Notes: generated from the letters alone by a model not told the origin. DNA of 64,000 nt from JBQLZQ01 sp052168355 (GCA_052168355.1 JBQLZQ010000009.1:1-64000), one strand, 5' to 3'; counted from the stretch's first letter, positions 9,437 to 18,115 are shown. Numbers and translations: made by a program.

Positions 9437-9617
9437 CACCGCCGCGCACAGGCCCCGCATCACGTGCGGGGCGCGTCGTCTGAAACGTCCTACTGGAGAC
9501 GCCAGACGAAAGAAGCCACGACCCCCGGCCCCCGAGCCGGGGTCTGTGCGACACCCCGAAGCTCAAGGAAAAGCAAACGGCACCGCCGCGCACAGGCCCC
9601 CGCATCACGTGCCGGGC
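9437..9617. repeat. pair of imperfect direct repeats with hairpin potential, plus a GC-rich hairpin between
   Basis: Two copies of a roughly 36-base unit start at 9437 and 9581. They share 20 identical bases (CACCGCCGCGCACAGGCCCC) and then GCATCACGTG. The first copy forms a stem GCCCCGCA / TGCGGGGC around a 5-base loop at 9452-9472; the second has decayed bases in that stem. Between them, 9523-9542 folds as CCCCGGC / GCCGGGG. Elements like these are typical of dispersed intergenic palindromic repeats in alphaproteobacteria. The whole gap 9367-9724 has no convincing gene. Confidence 0.7.
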
Positions 9618-9667
9618 CTGCCTTGTCCTGCGGCGGTCTGCCGCCAACGGCTCGCCCCGGCGGTCCT

Positions 9668-9727
9668 TAGAGCGCGATCGTCATTGGTGGAAGCGGGCCC
9701 GCTTCCACCAATGACGATCGCGCTCTA
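9668..9727. repeat. perfect 60-bp palindrome ending a gene
   Basis: Thirty bases followed directly by their exact reverse complement, with the axis in GGGCCC at 9697/9698. The ends read TAGAGCGCGATC and GATCGCGCTCTA. The right end contains the TAG stop codon of the DsbA/FrnE-type gene (9725-9727), so the transcript of that gene would carry a very strong hairpin, although there is no following T run. The outer sequence resembles the TAGAGCATGATC palindromes scattered through Rhizobiales genomes, which suggests a dispersed element; this is inference. Confidence 0.9.
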
Positions 9728-10378
9728 GCTGGAGGCCTGGGCCAGGGCGGCGGTAGAGAGGGCCAGGTCGAACAGGGGGAAGAAGGCCTGGGGTTCCTGG
9801 GCGCCGGACAGGGCATAGCGGCTGTCGAAGACAAAGCACGGGACCGCCTGGATGCCCATCTGACGGGCGGCGGCATCGGACGTCTTGATGGCCTCCACGT
9901 CCGACGGGCTGGTCAGGTAAGCCGCGACCCGCTGACCGCTCATCCCCAGCGACGCGGCGATATCCCTCAGCACGTCGCGGCGGCCGATATCCGCCCCCTC
10001 CTTGAAATAGGCCTGAAACAGGGCCTCGACCGCCGGCTCCGCTCCAGGCCCTTCGGCATCCGCAAGGCGGATCAGCCGGTGGGCATCCAGGGTGCTGGGG
10101 GTGCGTTCGATCCGGTCCAGATCGATGTCCAACCCGTCATTGGCGGCGGTTTCGGCGATCAGCGCGTAGAACTGAGCCGCCCGTTCCGGACCGCCGAACT
10201 TCGCCGCCAGATAGGTCTTACGGTCGACACCGCCTTTGGGCATGCCGGGATTGAGCTGGAACGGCAGCCACCGCCGCTTCAGCGCTATATCCGGCCGTTC
10301 CGCCAGCGCCCGATCCAGCCGCCGCTTGCCGATCAGACACCAGGGGCAGATCACATCGAAGAAAATATCGGCGTTCAT
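9725..10378 (-). CDS. DsbA-family oxidoreductase, FrnE-like
   Basis: A 217-residue thioredoxin-fold protein with the active site CPWC at residues 11-14 and an inserted helical domain. The C-terminal block IQAVPCFVFD contains the cis-Pro that faces the active site in this fold. There is no signal peptide, so it acts in the cytoplasm, as expected of the FrnE / HCCA-isomerase branch, which has thiol oxidoreductase or isomerase activity. Its stop codon is embedded in the perfect palindrome at 9668-9727. No partner gene suggests a substrate. Confidence 0.9.
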   Translation of the reverse strand: MNADIFFDVICPWCLIGKRRLDRALAERPDIALKRRWLPFQLNPGMPKGGVDRKTYLAAKFGGPERAAQFYALIAETAANDGLDIDLDRIERTPSTLDAHRLIRLADAEGPGAEPAVEALFQAYFKEGADIGRRDVLRDIAASLGMSGQRVAAYLTSPSDVEAIKTSDAAARQMGIQAVPCFVFDSRYALSGAQEPQAFFPLFDLALSTAALAQASS

Positions 10379-10505
10379 GGACCGAGTGTAGCCGCCACGG
10401 CGTTACGAAACGACCCGTCTTGCGCCAGCGCACACGAAATATTTACTAACCGAAGGGTAGCTTAGGGATCGATCGTTACACAAACCGCCTTCCGGATCGG
10501 CGCCG

Positions 10506-10913
10506 ATGACCCCCAACATGAAAGCGAACGCCAAGGTCAAGGCCGCCCTGGTCAAGGCCGGGGGCGACCAGGCCGCCGCCCAGAGGCTGATCATCGCCGC
10601 CTGTGCACGCGATCCGGCGCTTCTGGCGTCCCTGACCGCGCCATTTCTCAAGGGAATTGTCAGTCACGCCATTCAGCGCGCCATCAAGGACACCCGTCCC
10701 CAGGGAAAACGCCGGACGGCGCGGCCAAGGCTGGACTCCGATGCGATGGACAGGGTGGTCGGCATGCTGGGCCAGCAGGTCGGAATGGCCCGGTCACCGC
10801 GAGGAATGAGCGCCCTGATCGACCCGCCGCAACCGGCCAAGGCCGGATCCGAGCACGGCGACGCACTGCGCCAACTGGCCGCGTCCTACCGACGGAACCG
10901 CCCGGCCTCCTGA
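10506..10913 (+). CDS. hypothetical protein
   Basis: A 135-residue basic, soluble protein without recognisable catalytic motifs. The N-terminal half is helical and Ala-rich (VKAALVKAGGDQAAAQRLII), with LLASLTAPFLKGIVSHAIQRAI forming a likely amphipathic helix pair. The middle is Arg/Pro-rich and probably disordered. It converges on the HD-domain gene, with six bases between stops. Codon use matches the neighbours, so it is probably a genuine lineage-specific gene. I cannot assign a function. Confidence 0.7.
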   Translation: MTPNMKANAKVKAALVKAGGDQAAAQRLIIAACARDPALLASLTAPFLKGIVSHAIQRAIKDTRPQGKRRTARPRLDSDAMDRVVGMLGQQVGMARSPRGMSALIDPPQPAKAGSEHGDALRQLAASYRRNRPAS

Positions 10914-10919
10914 CCGGCT

Positions 10920-11534
10920 TTACCCTTCCGACAGGGCCCGAAACCGCGCGAGATAGGTGGATGCCGCCTGTTCCGGCGGAACCGCCACGATGGTGTCGGC
11001 CCGCGCCTTGCGCCGATAGCCCAAAATCCGTCTGGCCTCCCGTTCCGAAAAGCCGGCCAGATCAACGGCCTCGGAAAAGGCCGCCGTCCGATCGGCCCGC
11101 TTGATCAGCTTCGCGATGTCGTCCGGCAGCGTCGCGGGCAATCCGAACCGGACGTGCACGGCCGCCTCCAGGGCCTTCTCGACCGATTTGTACTGGCCGC
11201 CGATGGCCGCCTTGAAGGGCGTGATCATGTCGCCGATGACATATTCGGGGGCATCGTGCAGCAGGGCGGCCAATCGCCACCGCCGCTCCAGGCCCGGCGA
11301 CCCGTCGGCGACCAGCCGCTCCACCAGAACACAGTGCTGGGCGACGGACAGGGCGAAATCGCCCTGGGTCTGGCCGTTCCAGCGCGCGACCCGGGCCAGG
11401 CCATGGGCGACGTCCTCGATCTCGACATCGAGCGGCGAGGGGTCCAAAAGATTGAGCCGCCGTCCGCTCAACATGCGCTGCCACGCCCGCATCGTCTTTG
11501 TGTCCTTGTCGTGTCGGGGATCCATGGCTGCCAT
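10920..11534 (-). CDS. HD-superfamily phosphohydrolase (YfbR-like)
   Basis: A 204-residue HD-domain protein. Metal ligands are visible as the His in SVAQHC (about residue 65), the His-Asp in LLHDAPEY (about 92-93) and an Asp in IKRADRTAAF (about 148). The context RRLNLLDP followed by the ARVARWNGQT segment is typical of the YfbR/HDOD-like 5'-nucleotidase relatives, which dephosphorylate deoxynucleoside monophosphates. The exact substrate is not determinable here. Alternative start: the ATG three codons downstream. Confidence 0.82.
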   Translation of the reverse strand: MAAMDPRHDKDTKTMRAWQRMLSGRRLNLLDPSPLDVEIEDVAHGLARVARWNGQTQGDFALSVAQHCVLVERLVADGSPGLERRWRLAALLHDAPEYVIGDMITPFKAAIGGQYKSVEKALEAAVHVRFGLPATLPDDIAKLIKRADRTAAFSEAVDLAGFSEREARRILGYRRKARADTIVAVPPEQAASTYLARFRALSEG

Positions 11535-11649
11535 GCCGGCGCCGTCGGGTAAAGGGGCTCCGGCAGCGCGGGGAAACGGAGGGCCGACCGCTCCGCAAAG
11601 CGGATTTCACGTCCGCCGTGATCGCCCACTGCCAGAGGAACATCCAGCA

Positions 11650-11982
11650 ATGCCTCCGCGAAAGAACCCGCTCAAGCTCAACGCCCTGCAGCTCAAGACA
11701 TTGGTGCTGCTGCAGCAGTTGGCGAAAGGGAAGGACCCCGGCCCGACGGGGGAGGTCACCGTGGGCGGTTTCCCGCCGCCCCATGGCAATCACTACCATA
11801 TCGGCGACGCCGTGGTCGCCGGCCGCGACGCCACCGGGCTGCACAATCCGGCGGTGTTCGTGGCGCTCGAGCGCAAGGGTCTGGCCCGCGCTCTGGTTCC
11901 GGGCGGCGCCGTGCTGACCCCCGAGGGGCTGGCCTACGAGACGGGGATGGAGTCGGCCGTTCTGCACCGCGCCGATCATTGA
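11650..11982 (+). CDS. conserved hypothetical protein
   Basis: A 110-residue soluble protein beginning MPPRKNPLKLNALQLKTLVLLQ. It then has a Gly/His-rich segment (GGFPPPHGNHYHIGD, about residues 39-53) with three His that could bind metal, followed by a helix and a short strand pair (ARALVPGGAVLTPEG). The last part resembles the wing of a winged-helix fold, since L-x-TPEG-x-A is common there, and LNALQLKTLVLL could be its first helix; this is only a suggestion. The ATG at 11650 has GAGGAA about 10 bases upstream. A longer in-frame extension lacks coding character. Confidence 0.72.
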   Translation: MPPRKNPLKLNALQLKTLVLLQQLAKGKDPGPTGEVTVGGFPPPHGNHYHIGDAVVAGRDATGLHNPAVFVALERKGLARALVPGGAVLTPEGLAYETGMESAVLHRADH

Positions 11983-12032
11983 ACGGGCGGCCGGCGGTCC
12001 CTTGAGACGCCACGGCGCCGGCCGGGGAGATA

Positions 12033-12548
12033 TTACCGGCCGAGCCTCGAGGTGGCGTAGGCGACGGCCGCCTTGTCGTTCCAGGCAACCGCGACGCAAA
12101 ACACAATGAGCATGTCGACATTGCGGCCGTCCGCGGCAAGCGGCAGGGCCATCTGATCGAATATCATGTGCAGTTTGGGGCTATCGACCAGTGGGCTGCG
12201 CCATACGTCCGGCGCGCCCGTCCGTGCCACCTTGGCGTATCCATGCAGGACCTGAACGGTTTCCGGTTCGTCCCCGTTGCCCAGCCAACGGTTCGTCAGA
12301 TCCTGGCCAAGGTCGCGTACCAGGGCGGTTCCGATCAGCCGATGCCGGAATCTCGGCACCCCGTCGAAATAGTGGACCTCCAGCAGGTGAAGCCGGCTGA
12401 GAAGATCGGGAATGTCCGCCGGGTCGATGTCGCGCCGGGCCGGTAGACGGTCGGGGCCGCATCGCGACAGCCAGTATGCGTACAGGCGGCGTTGGTCGTC
12501 GTTGACCAAAAGCCGTTCAAAATCGCCCTGGGGGTCGGTGCGTTTCAT
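12033..12548 (-). CDS. PAS-domain protein (PAS_5 type)
   Basis: A 171-residue single-domain protein of the alphaproteobacterial PAS_5 type. A helical start (FERLLVNDDQRRLYAYW) is followed by the signature DIPDLLSRLHLLEVHYFDGVPRFRHRLIGT and a beta-rich C-terminus. Such stand-alone PAS proteins are presumed to sense a ligand and act through partners, but no kinase or output domain is fused or adjacent here. I start at ATG 12548; the open frame continues upstream through two inverted repeats that look regulatory. Confidence 0.78.
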   Translation of the reverse strand: MKRTDPQGDFERLLVNDDQRRLYAYWLSRCGPDRLPARRDIDPADIPDLLSRLHLLEVHYFDGVPRFRHRLIGTALVRDLGQDLTNRWLGNGDEPETVQVLHGYAKVARTGAPDVWRSPLVDSPKLHMIFDQMALPLAADGRNVDMLIVFCVAVAWNDKAAVAYATSRLGR

Positions 12549-12577
12549 ACACGGGCTCCGAAACCAGCACCGGTGGG

Positions 12578-12645
12578 GAATCACTCCGGTGATTCGGTAA
12601 AACTTAACGAATCCAAGCGGAAAAGGCAAAACATGCGTTTGCCTT
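12578..12645. promoter_or_regulatory. two inverted repeats upstream of the PAS gene
   Basis: At 12578-12595 the sequence GAATCAC-TCCG-GTGATTC is a perfect 7-bp inverted repeat with a 4-base spacer. At 12623-12645 AAGGCAAA-N7-TTTGCCTT is a perfect 8-bp inverted repeat. Both lie 30-100 bases upstream of the PAS-protein start in an AT-richer stretch, as expected for operator or promoter sequences. No regulator can be named. The remainder up to 12845 shows nothing further. Confidence 0.4.
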
Positions 12646-12845
12646 AAATTGAATCGATTTGAGGCGTCACGCCGGACTCACGGGAGGCGAGGGGTCAGGC
12701 AAGCGGCCGCCCTATTCGGCCGGCAGGACGTTGCCGTTCTTCGCCGCAAGGCTTTACGGTACGGTACGGCCGGCCCGAAATTGCCGGCGCAATGCCCGAG
12801 CGTGTCGGACGCCGCCGGATCGTCGGGACAGGCAGCCGCCGTCGC

Positions 12846-13292
12846 TTATCCCCGGGAAGCCGAAGGCATCCCCCGCAGACCCGCATCGTCGACATCGACC
12901 ACCGTGCGGCCGATCGGCCAAAGGGCGAGAAGCGCCAGCTTGAGATGGGCCCAGGCGAAGGGCAGCCCGATCAGCGTGAGCGCCAGGGCGACGGCGGCCG
13001 CAAGATGGCCCAGCGCCAGCCACCATCCGGCCAGGATCAACCACAGGACATTGCCGATCAGCCCCAGCGGCCCGGCCCCGACATCGAACGCGCTCTCCGT
13101 CGGGTCGCGCCGGACGATGGTGCGGCCGAACGGAAGCAGCGTGTAGTGCGCGTTGGTCAGCGCGGCGCGCGCCCAGGGGATGCCGATGATCGTCACGACC
13201 ATCAGAACAGCCGCCACCAGCCAGCCAAACGCCATCCAGATACCGCCGGTGACGATCCAGAGAATATTCAGGATGAGACGGATGAGATCCAT
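12846..13292 (-). CDS. YccF-family membrane protein
   Basis: A 148-residue protein with two copies of the YccF domain. Each has a hydrophobic hairpin followed by the signature GIPWARA or GLPFAWAHLKLALLALWPIGR, and the first repeat also has LLPFGR. It has about four transmembrane segments. YccF proteins sit in the inner membrane and their role is unknown. It stands alone, divergent from the P-type ATPase gene by about 290 bases. Confidence 0.88.
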   Translation of the reverse strand: MDLIRLILNILWIVTGGIWMAFGWLVAAVLMVVTIIGIPWARAALTNAHYTLLPFGRTIVRRDPTESAFDVGAGPLGLIGNVLWLILAGWWLALGHLAAAVALALTLIGLPFAWAHLKLALLALWPIGRTVVDVDDAGLRGMPSASRG

Positions 13293-13513
13293 GAAGCCGG
13301 TCCTGCGGGGTCAAAATTCGCGATGCCGTTCACATAGGAAGTATGATCGTGCCTTGCCAGCCCTCGGTCCGGAAGGCCAGGACGCATCGCCGCATCGGCG
13401 CCGTTCCGGTCATTGCCTATATATCAAACGATCTCCGTCCCCGCCGATGGTCTGACCTAGCCGTCCCGTGGACTTCGGGAGATCGCCGACGTATCGAAAG
13501 GGGGATCGAGACG

Positions 13514-13585
13514 ATGGCGTGCACGTCGATCTGCGGCGGCGGCCTGCCGGACCCGGCGATTGTCGCCCTGGCCGGCGGTCGATGA
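13514..13585 (+). CDS. possible 23-codon leader ORF before the P-type ATPase
   Basis: ATG at 13514 opens a frame of 23 codons (MACTSICGGG at its start). Its TGA overlaps the ATPase start codon as ATGA. A strong ribosome-binding site, AAAGGGGGAT, lies about 10 bases before it, whereas the ATPase start itself has only a weak one. This layout would make ATPase translation depend on reading the leader. It is too short for any homology argument and could be chance. Confidence 0.3.
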   Translation: MACTSICGGGLPDPAIVALAGGR

Positions 13586-16311
13586 CGCTCGACACCCGTC
13601 CCGCCGCCGGCCGCTGGCACGACAGACCGTCCGACGAAGCACTGAAGGCGTTCGGCGCCGACACCTCGGGGTTGAGCGAGGCCGAGGTGGCGCGGCGCCT
13701 GGACACCCATGGCGCCAACCGCCTGCCCGAACCGAAACAACGCGGCCCCATCGTCCGGTTCTTCTCCCAATTCCACAACCTTCTGATCTACGTGCTCATC
13801 GGGGCCGCCGCCGTCACCGCCCTTTTGGGGCATTTCATCGACACCGCGGTGATCCTGGCGGTGGTGGTGGTCAACGCGGTGATCGGGTTCGTCCAGGAAG
13901 GCAAGGCCGAACAGGCCCTTGAGGCCATCCGCCGGATGCTGGCGCCGCAGGCCACGGTGCTGCGGGGCGGGCGGCGCCTGACCGTGCCGGGCGAGGATCT
14001 GGTTCCGGGCGATATCGTTATCCTGGAACCGGGCGACCGCGCCCCGGCCGACCTGCGCCTGTTCGAAACGCGCGGCGGCCTCAGGCTGCAGGAGGCGGTG
14101 CTGACCGGCGAATCGGTGCCGGTGGACAAGGCGGCGGCGCCGGTCCCCGCCGACGCCGCCCTTGGCGACCGCCGGTCGATGGCGTTCAGCGGCACCATCG
14201 TCGCCGCCGGCCAGGGGCGGGGGGTGGTCACCGCCACGGGCGGCGATACCGAAATCGGCCGCATCAGCCACCTTATGACCGAGGTGCGCACGACGACCAC
14301 GCCGCTGGTCCGGCAGATGGCGGTCCTGGCCAAATGGCTGACCGCGTTCATCCTGGCGTTCAGCGGTCTGATCCTGGTCTTTGGCGTGACCCTGGGCGGC
14401 TATGCTTTTACCGAACTGTTCATGGCGGTGGTGGGGCTGTCCGTCGCCGCCATCCCGGAGGGACTGCCGGCGATCCTGACGGTCACACTGGCCATCGGCG
14501 TCCAGGGCATGGCGCAGCGGAACGCCATCGTGCGGCGGCTCCCCGCCATCGAGGCCCTCGGCTCGGTCTCGGTGATCTGTTCGGACAAGACGGGGACGCT
14601 CACCAAGAACGAGATGACGGTGGCGTCGGTGGCCACGGCCGCGCGGCTGTTCGTCGTGTCCGGGGCCGGCTACGCGCCCCAGGGCGGCTTTTCGCTCGAC
14701 GGGGAAGAGGCGGAGGCGTCGGCCTTTCCGCTGCTGACCGAATTGTCGCGCGCCGCGCTTCTCTGCAGCGAGGCCGAGCTGCGGGAGACCGACGGGGAGT
14801 GGATGGTGATCGGCGATCCCATGGAGGGGGCGCTGCTGACCCTGGCGTGCAAGGCCGGCCTGGATCCCGCTGAGGAACGCCGGATCCGCCCGCAAACCGA
14901 CGCCATTCCTTTCGACGCCCAACACCGGTTCATGGCCACGCTGCATCACGACCACGACGGCGCCGCCACGGTCTTCGTCAAGGGCGCGCCCGAGCGGCTG
15001 CTGCAAATGTGCCGGTTCCAGCACGCCGAGACGGGCGGTGCGACAGAGCTCGATGCGGCCTATTGGCATGAGCGGGCCGAGGCCATCGCCGCGCGCGGCC
15101 AAAGGGTGCTGGCGATCGCGGTCAAGGCGGGCCAGCCCGGCCAGAACATCCTGCGCTTCGCCGACGTCGACGCCGACCTTGTCCTGCTCGGGCTTGTCGG
15201 CCTGATTGATCCGCCGCGCGAGGAGGCGGTGGCCGCGGTCGCGGAGTGCCGGGCGGCCGGCATCCGGGTAAAGATGATCACCGGCGACCATGCGGGCACG
15301 GCCAGCGCCATCGCCCGCGCGCTGAAGCTGGAACGGACCGACAGCGTGATCCAGGGCGCCGACATCGACGCCCTGGACGACGAAGCCCTGCGTCGGCGGG
15401 TCAAGGAGGTCGACGTCTACGCCCGCACCAGCCCGGAACACAAGCTGCGGCTGGTCGAGGCGCTGCAGGCGACGGGGGCCGTCGTGGCCATGACCGGCGA
15501 CGGCGTCAACGACGCCCCGGCCCTCAAACGCGCCGACATCGGCGTGGCCATGGGCCGCAAGGGGACCGAGGCGGCCAAGGAAGCGGCCGAGATCGTGCTG
15601 GCCGACGACAACTTCGCCACCATCGCGGCGGCCGTGAAGGCCGGGCGCACGGTCTACGCCAACCTGAAGAAGGCCATCGTGTTTCTGCTTCCGGTCAATG
15701 GGGGAGAGTCGCTCAGCCTGGTCGCGGCGATCCTCCTGGGCGTGACCCTGCCGATCACCCCGGTCCAGATCCTGTGGGTCAACATGGTCAGCTCCGTGGT
15801 GCTGGCCATGACGCTGGCCTTCGAGCCGTCAGAGCCCGATGTCATGCGGCGGCCGCCCCGGCCGCCGGGCGAACCGTTCCTGTCGCGCTTTGTTTTGTGG
15901 CGGGTGGCCTTTGTCTCGGCCCTGTTCTGCGCCGGGATCTTCGGCACTTTCACCCTGGCCAAGATCCAGGGGGCGACGGTCGAGGAGGCACGCACGATCG
16001 CCGTCAACACCCTGGTGGTGATGGAGATCTTCTATCTGTTCTCCGTGCGCTACCTCAACGCCCCGTCCATCACCCTGCGCGGGATGGTCGGCACCCGGCC
16101 GGTTCTGATCGCCATCGCGGCGGTCACGGCGCTGCAGGTCCTGTTCACCTACGCCCCGTTCATGGAGGCGTTCTTCGACACCCGGCCGATCACGATCGTG
16201 CAGGGCCTTCAGGTCATCGCGGTCGGCGTGATGATCCTCGTGGTGCTGGAAGCCGAAAAGAGGATCGCCGGCGCCATGGGCCGTCGCCGCCGTCCTGCGG
16301 TACAATCATAG
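13582..16311 (+). CDS. P-type cation-transporting ATPase
   Basis: A 909-residue P2-like ATPase. It has the N-terminal cation_ATPase_N domain, actuator TGES at about 175-178, phosphorylation motif DKTGTLT at 335, hinge GDGVNDAP at 639, and M4 PEGLPA. M5 keeps an NGGES pattern that aligns with the Asn and Glu ligands of calcium pumps, but in M6 the aligned segment reads WVNMVSS, where SERCA-type pumps have NLVTDG. The Asp ligand is therefore absent. The ion is uncertain; calcium, sodium or another cation are possible. It is followed after 11 bases by a KefB-like antiporter, so both probably serve ion homeostasis. I start at ATG 13582, overlapping the short leader frame. Confidence 0.9.
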   Translation: MTLDTRPAAGRWHDRPSDEALKAFGADTSGLSEAEVARRLDTHGANRLPEPKQRGPIVRFFSQFHNLLIYVLIGAAAVTALLGHFIDTAVILAVVVVNAVIGFVQEGKAEQALEAIRRMLAPQATVLRGGRRLTVPGEDLVPGDIVILEPGDRAPADLRLFETRGGLRLQEAVLTGESVPVDKAAAPVPADAALGDRRSMAFSGTIVAAGQGRGVVTATGGDTEIGRISHLMTEVRTTTTPLVRQMAVLAKWLTAFILAFSGLILVFGVTLGGYAFTELFMAVVGLSVAAIPEGLPAILTVTLAIGVQGMAQRNAIVRRLPAIEALGSVSVICSDKTGTLTKNEMTVASVATAARLFVVSGAGYAPQGGFSLDGEEAEASAFPLLTELSRAALLCSEAELRETDGEWMVIGDPMEGALLTLACKAGLDPAEERRIRPQTDAIPFDAQHRFMATLHHDHDGAATVFVKGAPERLLQMCRFQHAETGGATELDAAYWHERAEAIAARGQRVLAIAVKAGQPGQNILRFADVDADLVLLGLVGLIDPPREEAVAAVAECRAAGIRVKMITGDHAGTASAIARALKLERTDSVIQGADIDALDDEALRRRVKEVDVYARTSPEHKLRLVEALQATGAVVAMTGDGVNDAPALKRADIGVAMGRKGTEAAKEAAEIVLADDNFATIAAAVKAGRTVYANLKKAIVFLLPVNGGESLSLVAAILLGVTLPITPVQILWVNMVSSVVLAMTLAFEPSEPDVMRRPPRPPGEPFLSRFVLWRVAFVSALFCAGIFGTFTLAKIQGATVEEARTIAVNTLVVMEIFYLFSVRYLNAPSITLRGMVGTRPVLIAIAAVTALQVLFTYAPFMEAFFDTRPITIVQGLQVIAVGVMILVVLEAEKRIAGAMGRRRRPAVQS

Positions 16312-16322
16312 CGGGGACATCA

Positions 16323-18041
16323 ATGGCCGAGGCGATCACCGGATACATTTTCTACGAGATCGCGGCCCTGCTGGTGCTCGCCGCCGGTGTCGGCTTTGTG
16401 GGGCTGCTGCTGCGCCAGCCGCTGATCGTCAGCTTTATTGCGGTGGGCATCCTGGCCGGTCCGTCGGTGCTGGGCATCGCCCGCTCCGAAGCCCATATCG
16501 ATCTGCTGGCCGAACTGGGCATCGCCGTCCTGCTGTTCCTGGTCGGGCTGAAGCTGGATCTGAAGCTGATCCGGACCCTGGGGCCGGTGGCCCTCATGAC
16601 CGGGCTCGGCCAGGTGGCCTTCACCACGGTGTTCGGCTTCCTCATCGGGCTGGGCCTGGGGCTGGACACGGTTACCAGCCTGTATGTCGCGGTGGCGTTG
16701 ACGTTCTCGTCGACGATCATCATCGTCAAGCTGCTGTCGGACAAGCGCGAAATCGATTCCCTGCACGGGCGCATCGCGCTCGGATTTCTCATCGTTCAGG
16801 ATCTGGTGGTGGTTCTGGCGATGATCGTCCTGTCCGCGCTGGGCGCCGGCACGGGCGGCGAAACCGCCCTGGCCGACATCGCGCAAGTGTTCGGCTATGG
16901 CCTGCTGATGCTGGTCGGGGTGGGACTCTTCATCCGCTTTATCGCCGATCCGCTGGTCGAACGCCTGTCGCGGTCGCCCGAGCTGCTGCTGTCCTTTGTC
17001 ATCGGCTGGGCGGCGCTGCTGGCGGCGCTCGGCCATTATCTGGGCTTCGGCAAGGAATTCGGCGGCCTGCTGGCCGGCGTGTCGCTGGCCTCGACACCCT
17101 TCCGCGAGGCCATCGCCGCCCGGCTGGCGTCGTTGCGGGACTTCCTGCTGCTGTTCTTCTTCATCGCCCTTGGCGCGGCCCTGGACCTGTCGCTTCTCGG
17201 CGCCAGCGTGGTCCCGGCGATCGTCCTGTCGCTGTTCGTGCTGATCGGCAATCCGCTGATCGTGCTCGCCATCATGGGGGCCATGGGCTACCGCAAGCGC
17301 ACCGGCTTCCTGGCCGGATTGACCGTCGCCCAGATCAGCGAGTTTTCATTAATTTTCATGGCAATGGGGGCCGCTCTTGGACACGTTTCCGAGCAGGCGC
17401 TGGGCCTGGTGACCCTGGTCGGGCTCATCACCATCGCCGCCTCGACCTACATGATCACCTATTCCCACGCGCTTTACGACCGGCTGGAACCGGTGCTGGG
17501 CATCTTCGAGCGCAAGCGGCGACTTCGGGACGACGCCGAGGGGTCTCTCGGCGCCGCGCGCTACGACGCGGTCCTGTTCGGCCTCGGCCGATATGGGCTG
17601 GGCATCGCCCAGGCGCTGGGCCGGGAGGGCAAGTCGGTGCTGGGCGTCGATTTCAATCCGGTCGCCGTGCGCCACGCACGGGACAGCGGGCTGGATACGG
17701 CGTTCGGCGACGCCACCGACCCCGAGTTTCTGTCAACCCTGCCGCTGACCGGCATTGCCTGGGCGATTTCCGCCGTGCCCGAACACGATACCGGCGTGAC
17801 CCATGACGATCCGCGGCGGTCGCTGATCCAACATCTCAACGATCTCGGGTTTCAGGGCCGGATCGCGGTGTCCGCCCATACCAGCGACGGTGCCCAGGCC
17901 CTGAGCGAGGCCGGCGCGGATCTCGTGCTTCTGCCGTTCCGCGACGCCGCCGATCAGGCGGCCGCCCTGGTGCTGGACAAGGGCGCCGCCGACCTTACCG
18001 GCGTCGACGACCCGACCGGTCAGCGTGAGCTTTTGACCTGA
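16323..18041 (+). CDS. CPA2-family cation:proton antiporter with TrkA-N domain (KefB-like)
   Basis: A 572-residue membrane protein. About twelve hydrophobic segments (residues 5-380) form the Na+/H+-exchanger domain, with conserved FLVGLKLDLK and FSSTIIIVKLLSDK. A cytosolic Rossmann NAD-binding RCK/TrkA-N domain (about 417-530) follows, with FGLGRYGLGIAQALG as its nucleotide-binding loop. Family members exchange potassium or sodium for protons under control of the bound nucleotide. ATG 16323 follows GGGGA, 11 bases after the ATPase stop, so the two form an operon. Confidence 0.92.
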   Translation: MAEAITGYIFYEIAALLVLAAGVGFVGLLLRQPLIVSFIAVGILAGPSVLGIARSEAHIDLLAELGIAVLLFLVGLKLDLKLIRTLGPVALMTGLGQVAFTTVFGFLIGLGLGLDTVTSLYVAVALTFSSTIIIVKLLSDKREIDSLHGRIALGFLIVQDLVVVLAMIVLSALGAGTGGETALADIAQVFGYGLLMLVGVGLFIRFIADPLVERLSRSPELLLSFVIGWAALLAALGHYLGFGKEFGGLLAGVSLASTPFREAIAARLASLRDFLLLFFFIALGAALDLSLLGASVVPAIVLSLFVLIGNPLIVLAIMGAMGYRKRTGFLAGLTVAQISEFSLIFMAMGAALGHVSEQALGLVTLVGLITIAASTYMITYSHALYDRLEPVLGIFERKRRLRDDAEGSLGAARYDAVLFGLGRYGLGIAQALGREGKSVLGVDFNPVAVRHARDSGLDTAFGDATDPEFLSTLPLTGIAWAISAVPEHDTGVTHDDPRRSLIQHLNDLGFQGRIAVSAHTSDGAQALSEAGADLVLLPFRDAADQAAALVLDKGAADLTGVDDPTGQRELLT

Positions 18042-18115
18042 ACCGGTCCGCCCCCCCGGCGACAGGGCGAAGCCTTGTTGGCGCCGGTCGGTCATGCCGA
18101 CCGCTATGGCCGCGA

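Noticed and set aside
15246..16322. Possible N-terminal extension of the KefB-like antiporter
   Set aside because: The extension overlaps the ATPase gene entirely and is Arg/Gly/Pro-rich; the membrane protein begins cleanly at ATG 16323 with its own ribosome-binding site.
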